DNA of 62,627 bases from Streptomyces sp. ISL-1 (GTDB taxonomy: Bacteria; Actinomycetota; Actinomycetes; Streptomycetales; Streptomycetaceae): positions 1 to 62,627 of the forward strand of contig NZ_JAGGOI010000057.1 in the NCBI RefSeq assembly GCF_018614585.1, in the 5' to 3' direction. The stretch's first letter is position 1; every line of letters starts with the position of its first letter. This document shows positions 15,559 to 25,500 of this stretch, one piece after another. The translations under genes were made by a program, and so were the position numbers. The notes under the pieces were generated by a model. It worked only from the letters and a program-made list of their open reading frames with translations. It was not told where the DNA came from and searched no databases.

Positions 15559-18243
15559 ATGAGCCGGATCTACGTACCCGATCTGCTCCAAGCGGGCGAC
15601 GGCCCCCATGCCGACAGCCCCGCCGTCCTCGGCCCCGACGGCGAACTCTCGTACCGGGAGCTGTGGGAGCAGGTCGCCGCCGTGGCAATGCAGCTCCACG
15701 AGGCCGGTGTCCGCCCCGGTGACCGCATCGGCCTGTACCTTCCCCGCTCCGCCGCCTATGTCAGCGCGCTGATCGCCACGATGACCCTCGGCACCGTCGC
15801 CGTGCCCATCGACCCCGAGTTCCCGGCGGACCGCCGGGCCCAAGTCTGCGACGCGGCCCGCCCGCGCGTGATCCTGCACGACGGCACCGACAAGCCGGAA
15901 CAGAAGAACGAGGACGCTACGGACACGGCGCGGTGGCTGGTTCCGGCAGCAGGGCCGGCCCCGCTCTCCGAACTGGACCGGCTGACCTGGCGCGAGGCGG
16001 ACGCGGCCGAGCAGACTGCGATGATCCTCTTCACCTCCGGCTCCACCGGTCGTCCCAAGGGCGTGAGACTGCACCACGCAGGCCTGGTCAACCGGCTCGA
16101 GTGGGGGCATCGCCGCTACGCCTTCGACGCCACCGACCGCGTCCTGCACAAGGCCTCGTCGGCCTTCGACGCCGCGATCCACGAAATCTTCTCACCGCTG
16201 ATCTCGGGCGGCACCCTTGTCATCGCACCGGCGGGGCTGCAGTTCGACAGCCTCGGGCTGGTGCGGCTGATCCAGGAGGCGGAGGTCACCACCGCGCACT
16301 TCGTACCCTCCGTTCTGCGCTATGTCATCGACGAGGACGAGCTGGCGTACTGCACCTCCCTGCGCCGTGTCTTCTGCGGCGGCGAGGCGCTGGACATGAC
16401 GCTGGTCCGCCGTTTCCGGTCGCTGTTGCCCGCGTCCCTCTACAACCAGTACGGGCCCACCGAGACCTCGGTGAACGCCACGTACTGGGACTGCGACGAG
16501 CCGTTCGACGGCGACGTCGCTCCCATCGGCCGGTCCATCGACGGCGTCGAACTCCATGTCCTGAATGAGGAGTTGCGGCCTGTCGCGGCCGGAGAGACCG
16601 GTGAGCTGTGGATCGGCGGTATCGCCGTGGGCGGCGGCTACCTGGACGACGAACCGCTGACCGCCGAGCGTTTCCTCCCCGACCCGTTCACCGGTGGGCA
16701 GGGCCGCATGTACCGCACCGGCGACCTGGTCCGGGTCGCCGAGCCCGGATTCCTCGAGTTCCGGGGGCGGATCGACGACCAGGTCAAGGTGCGCGGGGTG
16801 CGGGTGGAGCCGGAGGAGATCGGCAGCGTGCTGCGCGGTCACCCGATGGTGCAGGACGCCGCTGTGGTCGCCGTCCCCGACCAGGCCGAGGGCGTACGGC
16901 TGGTCGCCTACGTCGCCGCCCGGCGCCCCCACTCGCCCGTGGTCGACGGGCTGCAGCGGGTCCAGCTGCCTCAGGGAACGGCGGTCGCCACGCACTCGCC
17001 GGACGAGGCCCTGTTCCTGTACCGCCAGATCTTCGAGCAGGACGAGTACGCCCGCTTCGGCGTCCGCCTCCGCGAGAACGACGTGGTCGTCGACGTGGGC
17101 GCGAACATCGGCCTGTTCGGGCTCTGGGCTCACCGGCAGGCGCCCGGCATCCGGCTGGTGGCGGTGGAACCCAATCCGGACACGCTTCCCTGTCTGCGCG
17201 TCAATCTCGAACTGGCCGGCGTCGACGCGGAGATCGTCCCGATGGCCGTCACCGACGGCATCGGCACCGAGACGCTGACGTCCTTCCCTTACCTGAGCTA
17301 TCTGTCGGGGCTCGGCGCGGACCGCCAGGGCGAGGCGGTGGAGCTCGTCCAATCGCACTACCGGCAGTCGACGGTGGAAACGGCCGACGGCGCCGGCCCC
17401 GGCACGGCCGCAGGCACCGAGGAGGAGATCGCCGGATTGCTGCGGGGCGCGGAAGAGCGACTGCAGGCCACCCTGCACGAGGTGGAGACGACGGACCTGT
17501 CCAGCCTGCTGGAGCGGCTGTCCGTGGAGCGGGTCGACCTCCTGAAGATCAACACTGAGGGTGCGGAACTCAGCGTGATACGCGGGATCCGGCCCGAACA
17601 CTGGAAGCTCATCCGCCAGGTCTGCCTGGAGGTGGAGCACAGCAGGGTGGTCGGACCGGAGATCGAGAGGATCCTGACGGACGCCCGCTTCACCGTCCAC
17701 TCCGTCAACGACTGGAGTGTCGGCGAGGACGCCGACGTCGCCTACCTCTACGCGACCCGGGACTGTGAACCGGCGGCCGGGGGAGTCCCCGGCATTCCCG
17801 TGACGGAGCGTGCCGACGTCCTGCTGACCACTCGCGAGCTGCGCCAGTACGTCGGCGACCGGCTGCCGTCGGCGATGCGGCCGAGCCAGGTCATCTTCGT
17901 GGAGGAACTGCCCCGCCTGCCCAACGGCAAGCTGGCCCGCCGCGAACTGCCGCCGCCGCCCACCGTCACGCCACGTGCGGCCGGCGAGACCGACGGCACG
18001 ACGGAACTGCTGCGTGAGATCTGGCGCCACGTGCTCTCGGTGGACGAGGTCATGGACGACGACGACTTCGTCACCCTCGGCGGGCACTCGTTGCTCGCCC
18101 TCAGGGTCAGTGCCCAGGCCCGCAGACTTGTCGGAGAGGCGGTCTCCCCCAGCTCGTGCCTGCGCGCGCCGAGTTTCGCGGACTGGCTCACCACGATCCT
18201 CACAGCGGCGGACGCAGACCGCACCGACACGGTGCAGGGGTAG
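15559..18243 (+). CDS. NRPS: A domain interrupted by an FkbM-type methyltransferase, then carrier domain
   Basis: 894 aa. The A-domain core is at residues ~15-440, with MILFTSGSTGRPKG, ASSAFDAAIHEIFSPL, YNQYGPTETS, MYRTGDLV and DDQVKVRGVRVEPEEI (A8). The sequence then leaves the A domain. Residues ~470-755 hold an FkbM-type methyltransferase (VVDVGANIGLFGLW near residue 512, VAVEPNPDTLPCLRVNLELAG, VDLLKINTEGAELSVIRGI). The A-domain C-terminal subdomain resumes (LPSAMRPSQVIFVEELPRLPNGK), and the carrier serine is in LGGHSLLAL (residue ~844). My hand-read specificity residues are D-A-H-H-F-G-Q-V-N, with no match I trust. It has no C domain of its own; the free-standing C protein follows within 6 bp. 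The methyltransferase would act on the activated residue, on N, O or C. Confidence 0.9.
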   Translation: MSRIYVPDLLQAGDGPHADSPAVLGPDGELSYRELWEQVAAVAMQLHEAGVRPGDRIGLYLPRSAAYVSALIATMTLGTVAVPIDPEFPADRRAQVCDAARPRVILHDGTDKPEQKNEDATDTARWLVPAAGPAPLSELDRLTWREADAAEQTAMILFTSGSTGRPKGVRLHHAGLVNRLEWGHRRYAFDATDRVLHKASSAFDAAIHEIFSPLISGGTLVIAPAGLQFDSLGLVRLIQEAEVTTAHFVPSVLRYVIDEDELAYCTSLRRVFCGGEALDMTLVRRFRSLLPASLYNQYGPTETSVNATYWDCDEPFDGDVAPIGRSIDGVELHVLNEELRPVAAGETGELWIGGIAVGGGYLDDEPLTAERFLPDPFTGGQGRMYRTGDLVRVAEPGFLEFRGRIDDQVKVRGVRVEPEEIGSVLRGHPMVQDAAVVAVPDQAEGVRLVAYVAARRPHSPVVDGLQRVQLPQGTAVATHSPDEALFLYRQIFEQDEYARFGVRLRENDVVVDVGANIGLFGLWAHRQAPGIRLVAVEPNPDTLPCLRVNLELAGVDAEIVPMAVTDGIGTETLTSFPYLSYLSGLGADRQGEAVELVQSHYRQSTVETADGAGPGTAAGTEEEIAGLLRGAEERLQATLHEVETTDLSSLLERLSVERVDLLKINTEGAELSVIRGIRPEHWKLIRQVCLEVEHSRVVGPEIERILTDARFTVHSVNDWSVGEDADVAYLYATRDCEPAAGGVPGIPVTERADVLLTTRELRQYVGDRLPSAMRPSQVIFVEELPRLPNGKLARRELPPPPTVTPRAAGETDGTTELLREIWRHVLSVDEVMDDDDFVTLGGHSLLALRVSAQARRLVGEAVSPSSCLRAPSFADWLTTILTAADADRTDTVQG

Positions 18244-18249
18244 CCCGGT

Positions 18250-19518
18250 ATGGAACCCCTTCGCCCCCTCTCCGACATCCAGCAGTCCATGCTGGTCCAC
18301 GAGGCACTCGGCGACCGACCCATGTACGCCATGCCGCTGTGCTTCCGGATCGGCGGCGCGCTGCGGACCGAGTGGCTGGAGCAGGCACTGCATCTGGTCC
18401 TGCGCCGGCACGCCGTGTTGTGCGCCACGTACGAGGACGGCCTGGCCGTCCCGCTAGCGGCCACGGCGCCGCTGCCGGTCCTGCGCACGATGGCGCCCCG
18501 TTCCGGGGACCAGGGAGAAGCGGACGCCGTCGCGGCGCTCGCCGAACTCTGGGAGGTCCCGTTCGAGCTCGACATCGAGCCGCCGGTACGGGCCGGGGTC
18601 CTCTGCACCGCCGCGGACGAGCACTGGTTCGGGCTGGCCGTACACCATGTGGCCGGGGACAGCTGGTCGCTCGCGCTGATGTCGCAGGAGATCGGGCTCG
18701 CCTACGCCGCGCTCGCCGCCGGACGCGAGCCTGAGCTGGCCGACCCGGCATCGGACTACTTCACCCATGCCGCGTGGGAGCAGGAGCACGACTGGGACGA
18801 CTCCTGGTGGCGGGAGAGGCTGACCGGCATACGGCTCCGGCCGTTCCCGCGAAGCTCACCTGCCGAGGAATCGCAGCGTGGGGCGTTTCTCCCCCTGTCC
18901 CTGGGGCTCGGCGCGGCCGCCACTGGGGGGGTACGCGCACTCGCTCGGACCACCCGGGTGTCGCCTGCCGTGGTGCTGTTCACCGCGGTGAGCGCGGCGG
19001 TGGCCGACGAAGGGCCCGTCCGAGAGGCGACGGTGGGCATGCCCGCCGCACTGCGTGACACAGAGGAACTCCAGGCCACCATCGGCCCCCTCCTCAACAC
19101 CCTGCCGATTCGCACGGCGTGGTCCGACGAGCTGTCCGCCCGGCAGCTCGTCGGACGCCACGCGGACGCGATCGAGGAGAGCTTGGCCCACAAGGAGCTG
19201 CCCTACTCGCGGATCCTGCGCGCTGCCGGGCACCAGCGCGTCCCCGGAGGGGCTCCGCTCTTCCTCCACCTAGTCAACATCGACACCGAAACGCCGAGGC
19301 TGCGACTCCCGGCATTGCGCACGTCGCCCGTGCCGGTTCCGCCCCGGTGGGCAAACTTCCCGGCCTTGTGGGAATTCGGCTGGGGCTCCGTCGGCAATAT
19401 CCACGGCACCCTGCGGGTCTCGGCCGACGCCTTCACCGAGGCGGACGCGCAGAGGCTGCGCGAGAGGTTCCACCGAACGCTGCAGCGCCTTCTCGAGGAC
19501 AACAGCGGCCGACCGTGA
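18250..19518 (+). CDS. Free-standing NRPS condensation domain
   Basis: 422 aa. A single condensation domain with PLSDIQQSMLVHEAL (C1), the catalytic HHxxxD in LAVHHVAGDSWSLALMSQEIGLAY (C3), a GMPAALRDTEELQATIGPLLNTLPIR region (C5-like) and ELPYSRILRA. It joins an acyl or peptidyl group on one carrier to the amino group on another. It lies between the A-MT-T protein and the large synthetase that begins with a carrier domain. It is therefore placed to condense the products of the discrete modules or to transfer them onto that carrier. Confidence 0.9.
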   Translation: MEPLRPLSDIQQSMLVHEALGDRPMYAMPLCFRIGGALRTEWLEQALHLVLRRHAVLCATYEDGLAVPLAATAPLPVLRTMAPRSGDQGEADAVAALAELWEVPFELDIEPPVRAGVLCTAADEHWFGLAVHHVAGDSWSLALMSQEIGLAYAALAAGREPELADPASDYFTHAAWEQEHDWDDSWWRERLTGIRLRPFPRSSPAEESQRGAFLPLSLGLGAAATGGVRALARTTRVSPAVVLFTAVSAAVADEGPVREATVGMPAALRDTEELQATIGPLLNTLPIRTAWSDELSARQLVGRHADAIEESLAHKELPYSRILRAAGHQRVPGGAPLFLHLVNIDTETPRLRLPALRTSPVPVPPRWANFPALWEFGWGSVGNIHGTLRVSADAFTEADAQRLRERFHRTLQRLLEDNSGRP

Positions 19519-19585
19519 AGTGACGCGACCCGGTCGGCCATCCCGAAACCACTGCTTCCGCACCATCGCTACGAAGGGGATTCCT

Positions 19586-22500
19586 GTGTCTTCCTCGCCC
19601 TCCACGGGTTCCGCGCCCCGCACACCGCATGAAGAGATCCTCTGCGGTCTGTTCGCCGAGGTTCTGGGCGTCGCATGGATCGGCGTCGACGACAACTTCT
19701 TCGAAGAGGGCGCCGATTCGCTGATGGCGATGCGGCTCATCAGCCGCATCCGGGCCGTCCTCGGCTCACGTATCCACATCCGCAAACTGTTCGAGGCTCC
19801 CACCGTCGCCGGCGTGGCACGGGCCCTGGCCGGCTCCGCCGCGACGTCCCCCGCTCATACCTCCCCCGCGGCCGTGGTAGTACCGGACCGCATTCCGCTC
19901 TCCCTGACCCAGCAGCGCCTGTGGTTCCTGGCGCAATTGGAGGGTCCCAACCCGCGCTACAACATGCCGTTGGGCATCGCGCTGCGCGGTCCCGTCGACC
20001 CGGCCGCGCTGGAAGCGGCGCTGACCGATGTGGTGACTCGGCACGAGCCCCTGCGCACGGTGTACCCGCAGAACGACGGGACGCCGTTCCAGCGGGTGCT
20101 GGATCCGGACGCGGCCCGCCCGGCGCTCACCGCGGCAACCGTACGGCGCGACGCCCTTGACCGGACCCTGTCCGCGGCGGCCGGGTCGGTCTTCTTCGAC
20201 ATCACCGCCGACGCCCCGCTGCGGACCTGGCTGTTCACCCTGGAAGACGAAAACGAGGACGAGGGCGGTCAGGAGCCGGCCGAGCATGTCCTGTTGCTCC
20301 TGCTGCACCACATCGCGGGCGACGGCTGGTCGGTACGGCCACTGATACGCGACCTGGCCCACGCGTACTCGGCCCGGCTGGCAGGCGCTGCCCCCGAGTT
20401 CGCGCCTCTGCCCGTGCGCTACGCGCAGTACAGCGTGTGGCAGCGTGAGTCGGAGGCCGCCGAGTCCGGTGCCCTCGGCACCCAGCTGGAGTTCTGGCGG
20501 CAGACCCTGGCCGGTGTGCCCGAGCGGCTGCCGCTCCCCTTCGACCGGCCTCGCCCCGCGACCCGCTCCTTCCGCGGCGCCAGCGTCGACTTCACCATCG
20601 ACGCCGACCTCCACGCCCGGCTGCTCACCCTGGCCCGCGCCAACGGCTCCACCCTCTTCATGGTGCTCCAGGCGGCCTTGGCCACTGTCCTGACCCGGTA
20701 CGGCGCGGGCGAGGACATTCCGATCGGCACCCCGGTGGCCGGCCGTGCCGAGGAGAGCCTCGACGACACCGTCGGCTTCTTCGTGAACACCCTGGTGCTG
20801 CGGACCGACACGTCCGGCGACCCGCCCTTCGGCGAGTTGCTGGAGCGAGTGCGGGCCGCCGACCTGGCCGCCTACGCCCACCAGGACGTGCTGTTCGACC
20901 GACTGGTCGAGGAACTCAACCCGGAGCGCTCGCTGGCCTGGAGCCCCTTGTTCCAGGTGTCCCTCGCCTTCAACGGCGACGTGGTCGGCAACGGTGACCT
21001 GCCGGCTCTGCCCGGTGCCCGGATGCACGAGGTACCCACCTCTGTGGCCAAGTTCGACCTGGGTTTCAACATTCGCCAGATGGAGGCACTGGACGGGCAG
21101 TCACAGGGCCTGGTCGGGTTCGCGGAGTACGCGACCGATCTCTTCGACCGGGACACGGTGGAACGGCTCGTCGCTGCCCTGCTCCGAGTGCTGGGACAGG
21201 TACCCGACGATGCCGGGCTGCGGCTGGGAGACTTGGAACTGGTGGCGCCCGACGCGGCTGCCGCGCTGCCGGCGCGCGCGTTCGGAGCACCGGCCCGGGC
21301 AGCCGCCGCCTCGGTGCCGGAGCTGTTCGCGCGCGTGGCCGCCGCCACTCCGGACGCAGTGGCGTTGGTCGCGGGGGCTCGCGAAGTCTCCTACGCGGAA
21401 CTCGACCTGCGGGCCAATGAATTGGCCGCCCGTCTCGTCAGCCTGGGCGTCACTGCGGAGAGCCCCGTCGCGGTCATGGTGGACCGCTCCGTGGAGTACG
21501 TGGTCGCCCTGCTGGCGGTACTCAAGGCCGGCGGCGCCTATGTGCCGCTCGACCGCCGCTATCCGCCGTCCCGGCTCGCCGAGATCGTCGCGGCGACCGG
21601 CGCCGAGGTGCTGCTGAGCGACGGCGGACCGAACGCCTCCGGCTTCTCGCACCCGGCCCGCGTGGTCCTGGTCGACGCGGTCACCGCTCCGGTCGGCGGG
21701 GTCGACGCGCCGACCCTGGCACCGCTGCCCGACCAGCTCGCGTACGTCATGTTCACCTCAGGTTCCTCCGGTACGCCCAAGGGCGTGGCGGCCACTCACG
21801 CCGGTATCACCACCCTGGCCAGGGACAGCGCGTTCGCGAGTGATGCGCACCGGAGGGTGCTGCTGCACTCGTCGCCGGCCTTCGACGCCTCGACCTACGA
21901 GCTGTGGGTGCCGCTGCTCAATGGCGGCTGCTGTGTCCTCGCGCCGGCCGGGGACCTCGACACCGGGGCCCTCGCCGACACCCTCGTCGGTCAGCGCGTG
22001 CACGCGGCCTTCCTCACTTCCTCGCTCTTCCACCTGATGGTGGAGGAGGAGCCTGCCGCGCTCGGCTCGCTGAAGGAGGTGTGGGCGGGTGGCGAACCCG
22101 TCTCGGCGGCCGCGATGCGTCGGCTGAGGGACGGTTTCCCTCAGCTGCAGGCTGTCAACGTCTACGGTCCGACCGAGACCACGACCTTCGCGACCCGGTT
22201 CCTCGTACCGAGCGAGGGCGAGGTCCCCGAGCCGCTGCCCATCGGCGGTGCGCTGGACGGCATGCGCGCCCTCGTCCTGGACTCCCGGCTGCGGCCGGTG
22301 CCGCACGGCGCGACCGGCGAACTGTACATGGCGGGAGACGGACTGGCCCGCGGCTACCTGGGCCGGCCCGTGGCGACCGCGGAGCGGTTCCTCGCCGACC
22401 CGTACGGGCGACCCGGCTCACGCATGTACCGCACCGGTGACCTGGCCCGCTGGAACACGGCGGGTGAGCTGGAGTTCGTCGGCCGCGCCGATGAGCAGGT

Positions 22501-25500
22501 CAAGATCCGCGGCTTCCGTATCGAACCCGGTGAGGTCCGCGCGACGCTGGCCGCCGACGCGTCGGTGGCGCAGGCCGCCCTGCTCGTACGGGAGGACCGG
22601 CCTGGTGACAAGCGGCTGGTCGCGTACGTCGTGCCCAGCGACGCCGAGCGCGGAGTGGACACAGAAGCGCTCACGGAACTGGCACGGCACAAGCTTCCCG
22701 AGTACATGGTTCCGTCGTTCGTCATCGCCGTCGACGCCCTTCCCCTCACGGTCAACGGGAAGCTGGACCACAAGGCCCTGCCCGCCCCCAAGGTCGCCAC
22801 CGCCGCGTCCGGCAGCCCGCGTACCGCGCGTGAGGAGATTCTCTGCGCGCTGTTCGCCGAGGTGCTGGGACTGCGCCGGGTCGGTGTCGACGACGACTTC
22901 TTCATGCTGGGCGGGCACTCCATGCTCGCGATGCGGCTGGTGGCCCGGATCCGGGGCGCGCTCGGGGTGGACGTCGGGATCGGCGCACTGTTCGAGGCTC
23001 CGAACGTCTCGGCGCTGGCAGCCGCACTCGGCGCGAGCGACGGCACCGGCCTTCGGGCCCGGACCCCGCTGGCGGCCATGGCCCGGCCGGAGCGGATCCC
23101 GCTGTCCTACGCGCAGCAGCGGCTGTGGTTCCTCGGCCAGGTGGACGGTCCGAGCCCCGTCTACAACATTCCGCTTGCGCTGCACCTCCGCGGGCGGGTG
23201 GACGCGCAGGCCATGCGGGCCGGGCTGGGCGACGTACTCGCGCGGCACGAGGCGCTTCGGACACTGTTCCCGGCGCCGGAGGGTGAGCCGTATCAGCTGA
23301 TCCTGTCCGCCGATCAGGCCGAGGCAGCGCTGACGGTGGTGCCGGTAACGGCGGCGGCGCTCGACGAGCAGATCGCCCGGGCCGCCCAGTACCGTTTCGA
23401 CGTCACCGTCGAGATCCCGCTGCGCGGCTGGCTGTTCGAGGTTACGGACGCCGCAGTCGAGGGCGCGCGCGACTACGTGCTGCTCGTCGTGCTGCACCAC
23501 ATCGCGGGCGACGGCCTGTCGATGCGTCCGCTGCTGCGCGACCTGGCTCAGGCGTACGAGGCCCGGCTGTCCGGAGTGGCCCCGGAGTTTGCGCCGCTGC
23601 CCGTGCAGTACGCCGACTACACCCTGTGGCAGCGCCGGACCCAGGAGGAGGCCGGCCCGCAGACCCTGGAACGGCAGCTCGCCCACTGGCGGCAGGCCTT
23701 GGACGGCCTTCCACAACAGCTCGAGCTGCCCGCCGACCGACCTCGGCCGGCGATGGCCGGACACGGCGGTGCCACCGTCGAGTTCACGCTCGCCGCCGAG
23801 CTGCACCAACGGGTGCTGGAGCTGGCGCGGACCACCGGATCCACGCTGTTCATGGTGATCCAGGCGGCGGTCGCCACGGTGCTGAGCCGCTCGGGTGCCG
23901 GAGAGGACATCCCGCTGGGTACGGTCGTGGCCGGGCGTGCCGAGGAGAGCCTGGACGACGTCGTGGGGTTCTTCGTGAACACCCTGGTGCTGCGCACGGA
24001 CACCTCGGGCAACCCCGGGTTCGCGGAGCTGCTGCGCCGGGTACGGGAGGCCGACCTCGCGGCGTACGCACACCAGGAAGTGCCCTTCGACCGGCTGGTC
24101 GAGGAGCTCAACCCGGAGCGCTCGCTGGCCTGGCACCCGCTGTTCCAGGTGCTTGTGGCGCTGGACGACGGCTTCTTCGGTGAGGAGCTGCGGCTGCCGG
24201 GCGCCGAGGCGCGGATGCGGCCGCTGGGCACCGACACCGCCAAGTTCGACCTCTCGGTCGATTTCGTGGACCAGCGCGACGCCGCAGGGGACCCGGCCGG
24301 GCTGCGGGCCGTATTCGAGTACGCCACCGACCTCTTCGACCGGAGCACGGTCAAGGCGCTCGGCGACCGCCTGGTGCGCCTGCTGGAGGTAGTCGTCGCC
24401 GATCCCGACCGCCCGATCGGTGAGCTGGACCTGCTGTCCCCGGACGAGCGGCACCGGCTGCTCGTCGACTGGAACGGCCCCCAGCTCGCGGAGAGCCCGG
24501 TCGACCTGCCCGCCCACATCCGCAGGCTGGCCGCCGAGCGCCCCGGGGCGCCGGCTGTTTCCGACGCGCACGGGCGCCTCGGTTACGCCGAGTTGGCATG
24601 CGGCGCGGCGGCCGTCACGGCGGCCCTCTCGGCCGTCGGCGCGGGCGTGGACGCACTCACCGCGGTGCTGTCCGAGCGCAGCCCCTGGTTCGTGACCTCG
24701 GTGGTCGGCGCGCTGGGCACCGGCGGCGGCTACATGCCGTTGGACGCGGGCACCCCCGTCGCGCGAGCCGCTCTGATGCTGCGCGACGCCGACGTCCGCT
24801 TCCTGCTGGCCGCTCCCGGACTGCGCGGCCGAGCCGAGGAGATCGTGGCAGCCTGTGGTGATCACCGGGTGAGCCTGGTGGCACCGGATGCCGCGGCAAC
24901 GGTGGACGCCACGGCCCTCGCGCAGGCTCCGGCCGGGGTGCCGGTGCCGCCCGAGGCCCTCGCGTACTCCGTCTTCACCTCAGGCTCCACCGGCCGCCCC
25001 AAGGGGGTTCTGGTCCCGCACAGGGGCCTGTCCAACCACCTTCTCGCCGTGATCGACCTGTACGGGCTCGACGAGAACGACACCATCGCCTTCAACGCCC
25101 CGCTGACCTTCGACGTCTCCATCTGGCAGACCCTGACCCTGCTGCTCGCCGGCGGCCGGGTGCACGTCATGGACGACGACACCACCCGCGATCCGCACGC
25201 CATGCTGGAGTCGATCGCGGAGCACGGGGTGACCGTGATTCAGATCGTGCCGGCCGTGCTGAGGGCCGTGCTCGACCTGTGGGACACGGACGACAAGACG
25301 GTGGAGCACTGCGCGGGGCTGCGCTGGATGCTGGTGCACGGCGAAGAACTGCCGCCGGACCTGGTCACGCGCTGGTACAAGCGGTTCCCCGGCATTCCGC
25401 TGGCCAATGTGTACGGGCCGGCCGAGTGCTCGGATGACGTCTCCATCTCGGTGATAGGAAGCGAGGGCCTGCCGCGCGGCGGCCGGGCCCCGATCGGCAG

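Noticed and set aside
16192..18411. 739-residue open frame on the minus strand opposite the A-MT-T NRPS
   Set aside because: Antisense shadow of a GC-rich gene; no domain features, and the plus frame has clear NRPS motifs.
22418..24865. 815-residue open frame on the minus strand opposite the large NRPS
   Set aside because: Same antisense effect; composition rich in R, G, Q and H without motifs.
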